Assembly (NCBI RefSeq): GCF_024748615.1
Contig: NZ_CP087168.1
Location: 3,906,001-3,970,000 of the forward strand
DNA length: 64,000 bases
Origin: Pseudomonas sp. B21-048
GTDB taxonomy: Bacteria > Pseudomonadota > Gammaproteobacteria > Pseudomonadales > Pseudomonadaceae
Direction of reading: 5' to 3'
The notes beneath the pieces were generated by a model, which was given only the letters and a program-made list of their open reading frames with translations, did not search any database and had not been told where the DNA came from. The first letter of the stretch is position 1. Every line of letters begins with the position of its first letter. The position numbers and the translations under genes were made by a program. This document shows, piece by piece, positions 29,634 to 40,359 of this stretch.

Positions 29634-31037
29634 CTATTGAACCACCGGCAAGGCCCGATCCCTGGCCATACGCATCCGGTAAAAGCCGAAGATGATCAAC
29701 ACCCACACCGGTATGGCGAAGACTGAAGCACGCACCCCTGGAATCATCAGCATGACGCAGATGATCATGGCCATGAAGGCCAGGCACAGGTAATTGCTGT
29801 AGGGGAACCAGAACGCCTTGAAGCCCGGCACGATGCCTTGCTGGCCCATGACTTTGCGAAACTTCAGGTGCGTCAGGCTGATCATCGCCCAGTTGATTAC
29901 CAGCGATGCGACCACCAGAGCAAAGAGCAACTCAAGCGCTTCATGCGGGGCGAGGTAGTTAACCAGCACGGACAGCATGGTGATCAACGCAGATACGCCC
30001 AGCGCGAGTAGAGGCACGCCCTGCTTGTTCAGTTTCATCAGCGCCTTGGGCGCATCACCCTGTTCGGCCAGGCCATAGAGCATACGGCTGTTGCAGTAAA
30101 CGCCACTGTTATAGACAGAGAGCGCCGCGGTGAGTACCACGAAATTGAGGATGTGCGCTGCGGTGTCGCTGCCGATCAAGGAGAAGATCTGCACGAACGG
30201 GCTGCCGCCATAGGCATCGCCCGAAGCGCCCAGTGTTTGTAGCAGTTGATCCCACGGATACAGCGACAGCAACACGGTGAGTGCACCGACGTAGAAGATC
30301 AGCACGCGATAAACCACCTGGTTGATCGCCTTGGGAATCACCTTTCCCGGCTCGCTGGCTTCTGCGGCGGTGATGCCGACCAGCTCCAGACCGCCGAAGG
30401 AAAACATGATGAATGCCATGGACATCAGCAATCCAGTGGTGCCGTTGGGAAAGAAACCGCCGTGACTCCACAGATTGCTGACCGAGGCCTGCGGGCCGCC
30501 CGTTCCGCTGAACAACATGTAGCAGCCCAGGGCAATCATGCCAATGATCGCTACGACCTTGATGATTGCAAACCAGAATTCCATCTCGCCGAAGACTTTG
30601 ACGTTCATCGTATTGATCAAATTGACCAGGACGAAGAACACCGCCGCACTGACCCAGGAGGGGACTTGCGGCCACCAGAACTGCACGTACTTGCCGACTG
30701 CCGTCAACTCGGCCATGCCCACCAGCACATACAGCACCCAGTAGTTCCAGCCGGACAGAAAGCCGGCATAGCCGCCCCAGTATTTGTGGGCAAAATGACT
30801 GAAGGAGCCGGCCACCGGTTCCTCGACAATCATCTCGCCCAGCTGGCGCATGATCAGAAAGGCGATGAACCCGGCAATCGCATAGCCGAGGATCATCGAC
30901 GGCCCGGCCGATTTGAGTACTCCGGCAGAGCCTAGAAACAACCCGGTACCTATCGCTCCGCCCAATGCGATCAGCTGAATATGACGATTTTTCAGCCCTC
31001 GCTCGAGCTCGCCTTGTCGCAAGATTTCATCCGCCAT
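29634..31037 (-). CDS. Amino acid permease (AAT family), third gene of the kynBA unit
   Basis: 467 residues and about 12 transmembrane helices, with the family motif LIALGGAIGTGLFLGSAGVLKSAGPSMILGYAI. It resembles ProY/AroP permeases of the amino acid transporter family. It lies 98 bp downstream of kynA on the same strand, so tryptophan or another aromatic amino acid is the likely substrate; a proline or histidine permease cannot be excluded from sequence alone. Confidence 0.85.
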   Translation of the reverse strand: MADEILRQGELERGLKNRHIQLIALGGAIGTGLFLGSAGVLKSAGPSMILGYAIAGFIAFLIMRQLGEMIVEEPVAGSFSHFAHKYWGGYAGFLSGWNYWVLYVLVGMAELTAVGKYVQFWWPQVPSWVSAAVFFVLVNLINTMNVKVFGEMEFWFAIIKVVAIIGMIALGCYMLFSGTGGPQASVSNLWSHGGFFPNGTTGLLMSMAFIMFSFGGLELVGITAAEASEPGKVIPKAINQVVYRVLIFYVGALTVLLSLYPWDQLLQTLGASGDAYGGSPFVQIFSLIGSDTAAHILNFVVLTAALSVYNSGVYCNSRMLYGLAEQGDAPKALMKLNKQGVPLLALGVSALITMLSVLVNYLAPHEALELLFALVVASLVINWAMISLTHLKFRKVMGQQGIVPGFKAFWFPYSNYLCLAFMAMIICVMLMIPGVRASVFAIPVWVLIIFGFYRMRMARDRALPVVQ

Positions 31038-31135
31038 CTGGTTACCTTCTAATTGTTATGGTCAGGCATGGTTTGAATGCATCAATTTACTCAATTGCCG
31101 ATCGGTTCAAGCGTTCAGACATTACGCTTGGCAAA

Positions 31136-31990
31136 TCAGAGAGTGGAGCGCACTCGCCACAACTCCGGGAACAGCACGGTATCGAGCATCTTGCGCAGAT
31201 AACCGACACCTTCTGTGCCGCCGGTCCCTGGTTGAAAGCCAATGATCCGCTCGACGGTGGTCACATGCCGGAAGCGCCATTGACGGAATGAATCCTCAAG
31301 GTCGATGAGTTTCTCCGCCAGCTGATAGAGATCCCAATACCGCGAAGGGTGGGTGTAGACCTCGCGCCAAGCCGCTTCGACCGACGCATCATGCGTCGTC
31401 GGACTGGTCGGATCGCGCTCGAAACGCTGTGGGTCGATGGTCAAGCCTGCGCTGACCATCAAGCGAATCGACTCGTCATACAGCGACGGTGTGGCGATCG
31501 CCTTTTCAAGCGCCTGCAACAGTTCCGGCCGATGCGCATGGGGGCGCAACAGGGTCGCGCTTTTGTTGCCCAGAATGAATTCGATCTCGCGGTACTGGAA
31601 CGACTGGAAGCCTGATGACTGCCCCAGAAAGGGCCGTATCGCGTGGTACTCGGTGGGTGTCATGGTGGCCAGTACCGTCCAGGCATGCACCAGCTGATCA
31701 AAAATCCGCGAGACCCGCGCCAGCATCTTGAAAGCGGGTGGCAACTCTCCCAGTCGAATGTGTTCACGGGCGGCTTTGAGCTCGTGCAGCATCAGCTTCA
31801 TCCACAGCTCTGACGTCTGATGCTGGATGATGAACAGCATTTCGTTATGGTCCGGAGATAAAGGGTGCTGTGCGCTGAGAATGCGCCCCAGATCCAGGTA
31901 GTCGCCGTAGCTCATGGAGTCGGAAAAATTCAGCTCGGCGTTATGCCATTCTTCCGTCTGGTTTGCAGGTGAATAGGGGCATTGGTTCAT
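31136..31990 (-). CDS. kynA: Tryptophan 2,3-dioxygenase
   Basis: Heme dioxygenase that opens the indole ring of L-tryptophan to N-formyl-L-kynurenine. 284 residues, normal for bacterial TDO. Motifs: [43 protein letters not shown] (distal-site His and substrate contacts), [17 protein letters not shown], and the proximal heme-ligand region [29 protein letters not shown]. The start overlaps the kynB stop (ATGA), so it is translationally coupled to kynB. Confidence 0.97.
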   Translation of the reverse strand: MNQCPYSPANQTEEWHNAELNFSDSMSYGDYLDLGRILSAQHPLSPDHNEMLFIIQHQTSELWMKLMLHELKAAREHIRLGELPPAFKMLARVSRIFDQLVHAWTVLATMTPTEYHAIRPFLGQSSGFQSFQYREIEFILGNKSATLLRPHAHRPELLQALEKAIATPSLYDESIRLMVSAGLTIDPQRFERDPTSPTTHDASVEAAWREVYTHPSRYWDLYQLAEKLIDLEDSFRQWRFRHVTTVERIIGFQPGTGGTEGVGYLRKMLDTVLFPELWRVRSTL

Positions 31991-32652
31991 TGAGTCGACT
32001 CCTCAAGTTGCGGTTTATTCAGTGGACGCAAAATTGCCCTGACCGGACTGGCGTCCAGATTGGCAAAACGCAGTGGCAGCGCAATCAATTCATAGTCCCC
32101 TTCCGGGACGTCATCGAGCACGATGCCCTCGAGGATGGCCATGCCATGTCGGGCTACGGCATTGTGCGAATCCATGGTTTTGGATTGCTGAGGATCCAGC
32201 GACGGCGTATCGATACCGATCAAGCGCACACCGAGGCTCGCCAGCAGGTCGACGGTTTCTTTGGCGACTGCGGTGAAATCCGGATCCCAGGAACTCAACG
32301 GCGCTTGTCGCCAGGTGCGCAGCAGCACCCGTTCAGGCAGGTCTTGCAAGCGACCTTCAAGCTGCTCGGGGTGCACCAGCCGACCGCTGTTCAGGCAATG
32401 CAGCACACGGCAAGGCCCCATATAGACATCGAGTGACACATCGCCAATGGCCGCGCCATCAGCGCTGTAATGCAGCGGCGCGTCGACATGGGCCCCCGTG
32501 TGAGGGGACAGGGTGATACGCCCGACATTCACCGGACACTCTGGTCCGAACGTCCAAACGCGCTCTTCCTGAAAAGGTGTGTCACCCGGCCAGGTAGGTG
32601 TAGCGGTGCTCAAAGGCGGGCTGATATCCCACCACGACAGTGTTGTTTTCAT
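31987..32652 (-). CDS. kynB: Kynurenine formamidase (arylformamidase)
   Basis: Metal-dependent hydrolase of the cyclase family that removes formate from N-formylkynurenine. 221 residues from the ATG at 32652 ([22 protein letters not shown]). The metal-binding motif is [13 protein letters not shown] longer frame beginning at 32745 is rejected because it would run through the palindromic operator. First gene of the kynB-kynA-permease unit; stop overlaps kynA by 4 bp. Confidence 0.95.
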   Translation of the reverse strand: MKTTLSWWDISPPLSTATPTWPGDTPFQEERVWTFGPECPVNVGRITLSPHTGAHVDAPLHYSADGAAIGDVSLDVYMGPCRVLHCLNSGRLVHPEQLEGRLQDLPERVLLRTWRQAPLSSWDPDFTAVAKETVDLLASLGVRLIGIDTPSLDPQQSKTMDSHNAVARHGMAILEGIVLDDVPEGDYELIALPLRFANLDASPVRAILRPLNKPQLEESTQ

Positions 32653-32699
32653 TGCGAAACTCTCGGCCTGTTCCGAGAGAATGATACGAGTGATACCTG

Positions 32700-32750
32700 T
32701 GAATATTCTTGCGAAAATATTCAGCAGCACCCAAATATTTCGCACAAAAT
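32700..32750. promoter_or_regulatory. Candidate KynR operator upstream of kynB
   Basis: TGAATATT-N8-AATATTCA is a perfect 24-bp dyad at 32700-32723 (with TTGCGAA in the centre), followed by AATATTTCGCACAAAAT at 32734-32750. It lies 48 bp before the kynB ATG. The second block resembles a site between kynU and kynR, so a shared regulator, most simply KynR, is likely. Confidence 0.65.
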
Positions 32751-32996
32751 TCTAAAAAACAGGAATTTACCGGATGGAAATTTCAACGAAAAAAGAAGGC
32801 AGCTAAAAAGCTGTTCTCATCCGCAAGGCATTGCGCAATTGCATGCCGGCCGCTGCGTTTCTGGAGCCTGGGCGAAAGCGCGGAGGAAAGTAGTTCGCGA
32901 ATGGCTGCGTGAAATGGCGCAGACTTTTAGCTGGACGAGTCTGGGAGATTGCTTTCGCGAGCAAGCCCGCGAAAGCGGTAAATCAGACGCCGAAGA
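32751..32996. other. Non-coding stretch between the kynB operator and the GlcG-like gene
   Basis: About 245 bp with no convincing gene. A small palindrome TTTCGCGAGCAAGCCCGCGAAA near 32951-32972 (a REP-like half) is the only structure seen and could help end transcription of the GlcG-like gene. Confidence 0.45.
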
Positions 32997-33437
32997 TCAA
33001 CCAACCACCCCCGCATCCGCCTTCAACCCCTGCCCCTCGATCGCGCGGATCGCACATTGCTCATCAACATCAGACAAATCACCGCTAATACCGACCGCCC
33101 CCAATACATTCCCATCCTGATCCCGAATCAACACGCCGCCCGGTACCGGGACGACGCAGCCCTGCCCCAGGCTATTCAGCGCGGCGAAGAAGGCCGGGCG
33201 TTGTTGGGCGTCCTGGGCCAGCAGACGTGAACCCTTGCCCAGGGCAATGGCGCCCCAGGCCTTGCCAATGGCGATCTGCGGGCGCAACAGGCTGGCGCCG
33301 TCTTCGCGTTGCAGCGTTATCAAGTGCCCGCCGGCGTCCAGCACGGCAACGGTCAAGGGCGCGGCAGAGATTGCGCGACCTGCGCAGAGGGCCTGAGTGG
33401 CCAGGTTGACTGCGACGTTCAAGGTTAAAGCGCTCAT
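32997..33437 (-). CDS. GlcG/HbpS-family small protein divergent from gcl
   Basis: 146 residues of the GlcG/HbpS family (LTVAVLDAGGHLITLQREDGASLLRPQIAIGKAWGA, VPVPGGVLIRDQDGNVLGAVGISGDLSDVDEQCA). Members bind heme or small ligands or lack known function. GlcG-type genes often lie with glycolate and glyoxylate genes, and this one is divergent from gcl and shares two palindromic sites with it, so a role near glyoxylate metabolism is inferred. Confidence 0.88.
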   Translation of the reverse strand: MSALTLNVAVNLATQALCAGRAISAAPLTVAVLDAGGHLITLQREDGASLLRPQIAIGKAWGAIALGKGSRLLAQDAQQRPAFFAALNSLGQGCVVPVPGGVLIRDQDGNVLGAVGISGDLSDVDEQCAIRAIEGQGLKADAGVVG

Positions 33438-33529
33438 GGTGCCGTCCTCATTTTGTTATTGGGAAAGCCGTTGGATTGCTTTCTGTTGCGCAATCCGATG
33501 CGACAAATAGAACACAATAGATTATTTTT

Positions 33530-33677
33530 TTGTATACAATAATTATCGAAAATCGCCACATTAGACGAAAAGTAACAGTTCTTCGAGCTTCCGACGAATG
33601 AAACAGCTGCTTGAGAAAATGGATTGACCTGCGCCGTCCGCCGTGAATACACTCTGCGCAAAGCCACTTGTATACAA
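33530..33677. promoter_or_regulatory. Two identical TTGTATACAA operators between the GlcG-like gene and gcl
   Basis: TTGTATACAA, a perfect 10-bp palindrome, occurs at 33530-33539 and again at 33668-33677 (centres 138 bp apart). One lies near the start of each divergent gene. This is the size and form of a GntR-family operator. A GntR-type repressor of gcl is reported in P. putida, to my knowledge; no such gene is in this window. Confidence 0.68.
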
Positions 33678-33703
33678 TTACAAAACGTAAGAGGCACAAA
33701 GCA

Positions 33704-35479
<1,776 letters not shown>

Positions 35480-35487
35480 TGATCGTT

Positions 35488-35597
35488 GATCGTTCCCACG
35501 CTCTGCGTGGGAATGCATCCAGTGACGCTCCGCGTCACATAACGGCTGGACGCAGAGCGTCCGGGGCGGCATTCCCACGCAGAGCGTGGGAACGATC
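35488..35597. repeat. CGTTCCCACGC-type inverted repeat between gcl and hyi
   Basis: Perfect 29-bp arms at 35488-35516 and 35569-35597 (GATCGTTCCCACGCTCTGCG... and its complement) enclose smaller hairpins (GTGACGCTCCGCGTCAC; GGACGCAGAGCGTCC). The same family recurs at 37466 and 40233. Confidence 0.92.
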
Positions 35598-35625
35598 AGC
35601 CCTCACACATATACGGGAGACCACC

Positions 35626-36408
35626 ATGCCGCGTTTCGCAGCCAACCTGTCCATGCTGTTCACCGAGCAGGATTTTCTTGCCCGTTTCGACGCTGCCGCC
35701 AAGGCCGGCTTCAGGGGTGTCGAATACCTGTTTCCCTACGATTTCAGCTCCGCCGAAATCAAGGCCAGGCTCGATGCCAATGGCTTGACCCAGGTGCTGT
35801 TCAACCTGCCGGCCGGTGACTGGGCCAAGGGCGAGCGCGGTATCGCGTGCCTGCCGGATCGGGTCGAAGAATTCCGCGCCGGTGTCGATCTGGCCATCGC
35901 TTACGCCAAGGTGCTGGGCAACACCCAGGTCAATTGCCTGGCCGGTATTCGTCCACAAGGCATCGACGAAGCCACCGTGGAAAAGACCTTTGTCGCCAAC
36001 CTCAAGTACGCGGCCGACAAGCTGCAAGCGGCGGGCATCAAACTGGTGATGGAAGCGATCAACACCCGTGATATCCCCGGCTTCTACCTGAACAACACGG
36101 CGCAAGCCCTGTCGATTCGCGAACAGGTCGGCAGCGCCAATCTGTTCCTGCAATACGACATCTATCACATGCAAATCATGGAGGGCGACCTGGCCCGAAC
36201 CATGGCTGCGCATCTGGGCGAGATCAACCACATCCAGTTGGCCGACAACCCAGGGCGCAACGAACCGGGCACCGGTGAAATCAATTACCGCTTCCTGTTC
36301 GAACACCTGGACCGCATCGGTTATCAGGGTTGGGTTGGCTGCGAATACAAGCCGCTGACCACCACTGAGGCGGGTCTGAGCTGGTTGAAAACCCATAACG
36401 CAATCTAA
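35626..36408 (+). CDS. hyi: Hydroxypyruvate isomerase
   Basis: Interconverts tartronate semialdehyde and hydroxypyruvate. 260 residues, TIM-barrel xylose-isomerase-like fold. It starts MPRFAANLSMLFTEQDF with GGGAGA upstream of the ATG at 35626. Metal and catalytic residues lie in LVMEAINTRDIPGFYLN, LQYDIYHMQIMEGD, and GYQGWVGCEYKP. Separated from gcl by the palindromic repeat. Confidence 0.95.
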   Translation: MPRFAANLSMLFTEQDFLARFDAAAKAGFRGVEYLFPYDFSSAEIKARLDANGLTQVLFNLPAGDWAKGERGIACLPDRVEEFRAGVDLAIAYAKVLGNTQVNCLAGIRPQGIDEATVEKTFVANLKYAADKLQAAGIKLVMEAINTRDIPGFYLNNTAQALSIREQVGSANLFLQYDIYHMQIMEGDLARTMAAHLGEINHIQLADNPGRNEPGTGEINYRFLFEHLDRIGYQGWVGCEYKPLTTTEAGLSWLKTHNAI

Positions 36409-36416
36409 TGAAACTC

Positions 36417-36507
36417 CTGTAGGAGCTGGCTTGCCAGCGAAGGCAATGTAACTGCCAACAAAGAGGCTGGATGTGATGGCCTCTTCGCCGGCAAGCCGGC
36501 TCCTACA
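36417..36507. repeat. REP doublet between hyi and glxR
   Basis: CCTGTAGGAGCTGGCTTGCCAGCGA at the left and TCGCCGGCAAGCCGGCTCCTACA at the right form an imperfect inverted pair with about 45 bp between. Confidence 0.85.
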
Positions 36508-36559
36508 AAAGCAGTCCCCTATTTGCTTGAAGCAGCAATAAAAACAAGAGGATTTTCTC

Positions 36560-37450
36560 ATGGCTAAAATCGGATTTATCGGCACCGGCATCATGGGCCA
36601 CCCAATGGCGTTGAACCTGCAGAAAGCCGGTCACAGCCTGTTCCTGTCGGCACACCACGACCCTGCCCCTGCCGATCTGGTCGCCGCTGGCGCCGTCGCG
36701 CTGGCGAGCCCGAAAGAAGTGGCCCAGGAAGCCGAGTTCATCATCGTCATGGTCCCGGATACCCCGCAGGTCGATGACGTGCTGTTTCGCGCCGACGGTG
36801 TTGCCGCCGGTGTCAGCAAAGGCAAAGTCGTGATCGACATGAGCTCGATCTCGCCGAGCGCCACTAAAACCTTCGCGGCCGAAATCAACGAGAAAGGTGC
36901 TCAGTACCTCGACGCGCCGGTGTCCGGCGGTGAAGTCGGCGCCAAAGCCGCGACCCTGAGCATCATGGTCGGTGGCGATGCCGATGCGTTCGAACGCGCC
37001 CTGCCGCTGTTTCAGGCCATGGGTAAGAACATCACCCTGGTCGGTGGCAACGGCGACGGTCAAACCGCGAAAGTGGCGAACCAGATCATCGTCGCCCTGA
37101 ACATCCAGGCTGTGGCCGAAGCGCTGCTGTTCGCCTCGAAAAACGGTGCCGACCCGGCCAAGGTCCGTGAAGCGCTGATGGGCGGTTTCGCTTCGTCGAA
37201 GATTCTTGAGGTTCACGGCGAACGCATGATCAAAGGCACCTTCGATCCGGGCTTCCGCATCAGCCTGCACCAGAAGGACCTGAACCTCGCCCTGGCCGGC
37301 GCTCGCGAACTGGGCATCAACCTGCCGAACACCGCCAATACCCAGCAAGTGTTCAGCACCTGCGCGGCCATCGGCGGCAGCAACTGGGACCACTCGGCGC
37401 TGATCAAGGGCCTGGAACACATGGCGAATTTCTCGATTCGCGATAAATAA
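36560..37450 (+). CDS. glxR: 2-hydroxy-3-oxopropionate (tartronate semialdehyde) reductase
   Basis: Reduces tartronate semialdehyde to D-glycerate with NAD(P)H. 296 residues of the beta-hydroxyacid dehydrogenase family: dinucleotide motif IGFIGTGIMGHPMALNL, substrate motif DAPVSGGEVGAKAATLSIMVGG, catalytic lysine region GQTAKVANQIIVALNIQAVAEAL. RBS-like AAGAGGA precedes the ATG at 36560. Third gene of the glyoxylate cluster. Confidence 0.96.
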   Translation: MAKIGFIGTGIMGHPMALNLQKAGHSLFLSAHHDPAPADLVAAGAVALASPKEVAQEAEFIIVMVPDTPQVDDVLFRADGVAAGVSKGKVVIDMSSISPSATKTFAAEINEKGAQYLDAPVSGGEVGAKAATLSIMVGGDADAFERALPLFQAMGKNITLVGGNGDGQTAKVANQIIVALNIQAVAEALLFASKNGADPAKVREALMGGFASSKILEVHGERMIKGTFDPGFRISLHQKDLNLALAGARELGINLPNTANTQQVFSTCAAIGGSNWDHSALIKGLEHMANFSIRDK

Positions 37451-37465
37451 CACCTGCCCCGTACT

Positions 37466-37496
37466 GATCGTTCCCACGCAGAGCGTGGGAACGATC
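37466..37496. repeat. 31-bp CGTTCCCACGC palindrome between glxR and ttuD
   Basis: GATCGTTCCCACGC and GCGTGGGAACGATC meet around AGA to form one perfect palindromic hairpin, a half-length copy of the element at 35488. Confidence 0.9.
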
Positions 37497-37534
37497 ATTT
37501 GCGCTAAACAAAACAATAAGACTGGGAGTTCGCC

Positions 37535-38815
37535 ATGTCGGTCGATCCGCAACAACTGCTGCGCGAGCTGTTTGCCACAGCCATCGACGCGGCCCATCCG
37601 CAGCACGTCCTCGAAGCCCATCTGCCCAAAGATCGCAGCGGTCGGGTGATCGTCATCGGCGCCGGTAAAGCCGCAGCCGCCATGGCCCAGGTGGTCGAGC
37701 GCTGCTGGCAGGGCGAAGTATCCGGCCTAGTGGTGACCCGTTACGGCCACGGCGCCCCGTGCGAAAAAATCGAAGTGGTCGAAGCCGCGCACCCGGTGCC
37801 GGATGCGGCTGGTTTGGCTGTCGCGAAACGGGTATTGGAACTGGTCAGCGGCTTGAGCGAAAACGACCGCGTGATCTTCCTGCTCTCGGGCGGTGGCTCT
37901 GCCCTCCTCGCCTTGCCCGCAGCCGGCATCACCCTCGCCGACAAACAGTCGATCAACAAAGCGCTGCTCAAATCCGGCGCGACCATCGGCGAGATGAATG
38001 GCGTGCGCAAGCACCTCTCGGCAATCAAGGGCGGTCGTCTGGGCAAAGCTTGCTGGCCGGCCACGGTTTATACCTATGCGATTTCCGATGTACCGGGCGA
38101 CCTCGCCACGGTCATCGCGTCCGGCCCCACCGTGGCCGACCCGAGCACCTCGGCCGAAGCGCTGGCGATCCTCAAGCGTTATGGCATCGAAGTCCCGGCC
38201 TCGGTGCGCACCTGGCTGCAAAACCCGGAATCGGAAACGGTCAAACCCGGCGATCCGAGCCTGGCCCGCAGTCATTTCCAGTTGATCGCCCGCCCACAGC
38301 AATCGCTGGAAGCGGCAGCGGTGAAAGCCCGTCAGGCCGGCTTCAGTCCATTGATTCTCGGCGACCTGGAAGGTGAATCCCGGGACGTGGCGAAAGTCCA
38401 CGCCGGCATTGCGCGGCAGATCGTCCAGCATGATCAGCCGCTGGCAGCGCCGTGCGTGATTCTGTCCGGCGGCGAAACCACCGTCACCGTGCGCGGCAAT
38501 GGCCGTGGCGGGCGCAACGCTGAATTCCTGCTGAGCCTGACCGACAGCCTCAAAGGCCTGCCCGGCGTCTACGCGCTGGCCGGTGACACCGACGGTATCG
38601 ACGGCTCCGAAGACAACGCCGGCGCCATCATGACCCCGAGCAGTTACGCCCGCGCCGCCGCCCTCGGCCTGAGCGCCAGCGATGAACTGGACAACAACAA
38701 TGGCTACGGCTATTTCGCCGCGCTGGATGCGCTGATCGTCACCGAGCCGACCCGCACCAACGTCAACGACTTTCGCGCCATTCTGATTCTCGAGAGCCCT
38801 AAACATGACGCCTGA
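37535..38815 (+). CDS. ttuD: Glycerate 2-kinase / hydroxypyruvate reductase (TtuD, MOFRL family)
   Basis: 426 residues with the GckA/TtuD N-terminal glycerate kinase domain (RVIVIGAGKAAAAMA, FLLSGGGSALLALP) and the C-terminal MOFRL domain (LSGGETTVTVRGNGRGGRNAEFLL, GDTDGIDGSEDNAGA). TtuD is named as a hydroxypyruvate reductase, but MOFRL proteins are glycerate 2-kinases by family, which fits the need to phosphorylate glycerate made by GlxR. It overlaps pyk by 11 bp. Confidence 0.9.
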   Translation: MSVDPQQLLRELFATAIDAAHPQHVLEAHLPKDRSGRVIVIGAGKAAAAMAQVVERCWQGEVSGLVVTRYGHGAPCEKIEVVEAAHPVPDAAGLAVAKRVLELVSGLSENDRVIFLLSGGGSALLALPAAGITLADKQSINKALLKSGATIGEMNGVRKHLSAIKGGRLGKACWPATVYTYAISDVPGDLATVIASGPTVADPSTSAEALAILKRYGIEVPASVRTWLQNPESETVKPGDPSLARSHFQLIARPQQSLEAAAVKARQAGFSPLILGDLEGESRDVAKVHAGIARQIVQHDQPLAAPCVILSGGETTVTVRGNGRGGRNAEFLLSLTDSLKGLPGVYALAGDTDGIDGSEDNAGAIMTPSSYARAAALGLSASDELDNNNGYGYFAALDALIVTEPTRTNVNDFRAILILESPKHDA

Positions 38816-40220
38816 CAAGAAGGTAAAAATCCTCGCCACCCTTGGCCCGGCCACTGACGGGATCGACGATATCCGTGAGTTGGTGCAGGCCGGGGTCAAT
38901 ATCTTTCGCCTGAATTTCAGCCACGGCGATCACGCCGACCACGCCCAGCGCTATCAGTGGATTCGTGAAGTCGAGCGCCAGCTGAATTACCCGCTGGGGA
39001 TTCTGATGGACCTGCAAGGCCCGAAATTGCGGGTCGGCAAATTCGCCCAAGGCAAAGTGCAGCTGCATCGCGGTCAGGCCTTGCGCCTGGACCTGGATGC
39101 AACACCGGGGGATCAGCGCCGGGTCAACCTGCCTCACCCGGAAATCATCGCAGCCCTGGAACCGGGCATGGACCTGTTGCTGGACGATGGCAAGTTGCGC
39201 CTGCGGGTGGTGACCCAATACGCCGACGCCATCGACACCACGGTGCTCAACGGTGGCGAACTGTCGGATCGCAAAGGCGTCAACGTGCCGCAAGCGGTGC
39301 TGGACCTGAGCCCGCTGACCGCCAAGGATCGTCGCGATTTGAGCTTCGGTCTGGAACTGGGTGTGGATTGGGTCGCGCTGTCGTTCGTGCAACGCCCGGA
39401 AGACATCCGCGAAGCCCGCGCACTGATCGGCGACAAGGCGTTTTTGATGGCGAAAATCGAGAAGCCATCGGCCGTGACGCAACTGCGGGAAATCGCCGAA
39501 TTAAGCGATGCGATCATGGTCGCTCGCGGTGACCTGGGCGTGGAAGTGCCGGCCGAAAGCGTGCCGCAGATTCAGAAAAACATCATCAGCACCTGCCGTG
39601 AACTCGGCAAACCGGTGGTGGTGGCGACGCAGATGCTGGAGTCGATGCGCTTCTCCCCCGCCCCAACCCGCGCCGAAGTCACTGACGTCGCCAACGCGGT
39701 GGCCGAAGGTGCGGACGCGGTGATGCTGTCGGCGGAAACCGCATCCGGTGAGTACCCGCTGGAAGCCGTGCAGATGATGAGCAAGATCATCCGTCAGGTG
39801 GAAAACGGCCCGGACTATCAGGCCCAACTGGACGTGAGCCGACCGAAAGCCGAGGCCACGGTGTCGGACGCAATCAGCTGCGCGATTCGCCGTATCAGCA
39901 ATGTGCTGCCGGTGGCGGTGCTGGTGAACTACAGCGAGTCTGGCACCTCGAGTCTGCGGGCGGCGCGGGAACGGCCGACGGTGCCGATCCTCAATCTGAC
40001 GCCTAATCTGCAAACCGCTCGCCGGTTGACGGTGGCGTGGGGCGTGCACTCGGTGGTCAACGACCGGCTGCGCCAGGTGGATGAAGTGTGCTCGACGGCG
40101 CTGGAGATTGCCCAGGCACAGGGGATGGCTCAGCGGGGGGATACGTTGTTGATCACGGCTGGCGTGCCGTTTGGGCAGCCGGGGTCGACCAACTCACTGC
40201 GTATCGAAACCCTGATTTAA
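38805..40220 (+). CDS. pyk: Pyruvate kinase
   Basis: Converts phosphoenolpyruvate and ADP to pyruvate and ATP. 471 residues. Motifs: KILATLGPATDGID, NIFRLNFSHGDHADH (substrate Arg and Asn), LMDLQGPKLRVGKF, the pyruvate-kinase signature MAKIEKPSAV with the catalytic lysine, and MVARGDLGVEVP. The C-terminal regulatory domain is complete. Starts inside the end of ttuD, so glycerate-derived phosphoglycerate would feed pyruvate through the same operon. Often called pykF in this context. Confidence 0.96.
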   Translation: MTPDKKVKILATLGPATDGIDDIRELVQAGVNIFRLNFSHGDHADHAQRYQWIREVERQLNYPLGILMDLQGPKLRVGKFAQGKVQLHRGQALRLDLDATPGDQRRVNLPHPEIIAALEPGMDLLLDDGKLRLRVVTQYADAIDTTVLNGGELSDRKGVNVPQAVLDLSPLTAKDRRDLSFGLELGVDWVALSFVQRPEDIREARALIGDKAFLMAKIEKPSAVTQLREIAELSDAIMVARGDLGVEVPAESVPQIQKNIISTCRELGKPVVVATQMLESMRFSPAPTRAEVTDVANAVAEGADAVMLSAETASGEYPLEAVQMMSKIIRQVENGPDYQAQLDVSRPKAEATVSDAISCAIRRISNVLPVAVLVNYSESGTSSLRAARERPTVPILNLTPNLQTARRLTVAWGVHSVVNDRLRQVDEVCSTALEIAQAQGMAQRGDTLLITAGVPFGQPGSTNSLRIETLI

Positions 40221-40232
40221 CCCCTACACGAT

Positions 40233-40339
40233 GATCGTTCCCACGCTCTGCGTGGGAATGCAGCCCGGGACGCTCTGCGTCCCAAGAGCAGACGCAGAGC
40301 GTCCATTGAGGCATTCCCACGCAGAGCGTGGGAACGATC
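40233..40339. repeat. CGTTCCCACGC-type inverted repeat between pyk and the urea transporter gene
   Basis: GATCGTTCCCACGCTCTGCG at the left and its reverse complement at the right, with inner GGACGC/GACGCAGAGCGTCC hairpins. Nearly the same layout as 35488-35597. Confidence 0.92.
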
Positions 40340-40359
40340 TGTACTGAACGACCCTTATC

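Noticed and set aside
32470..33120. Plus-strand frame of 216 codons across kynB start and the operator
   Set aside because: It is antisense to kynB and to the GlcG-like gene and crosses the palindrome.
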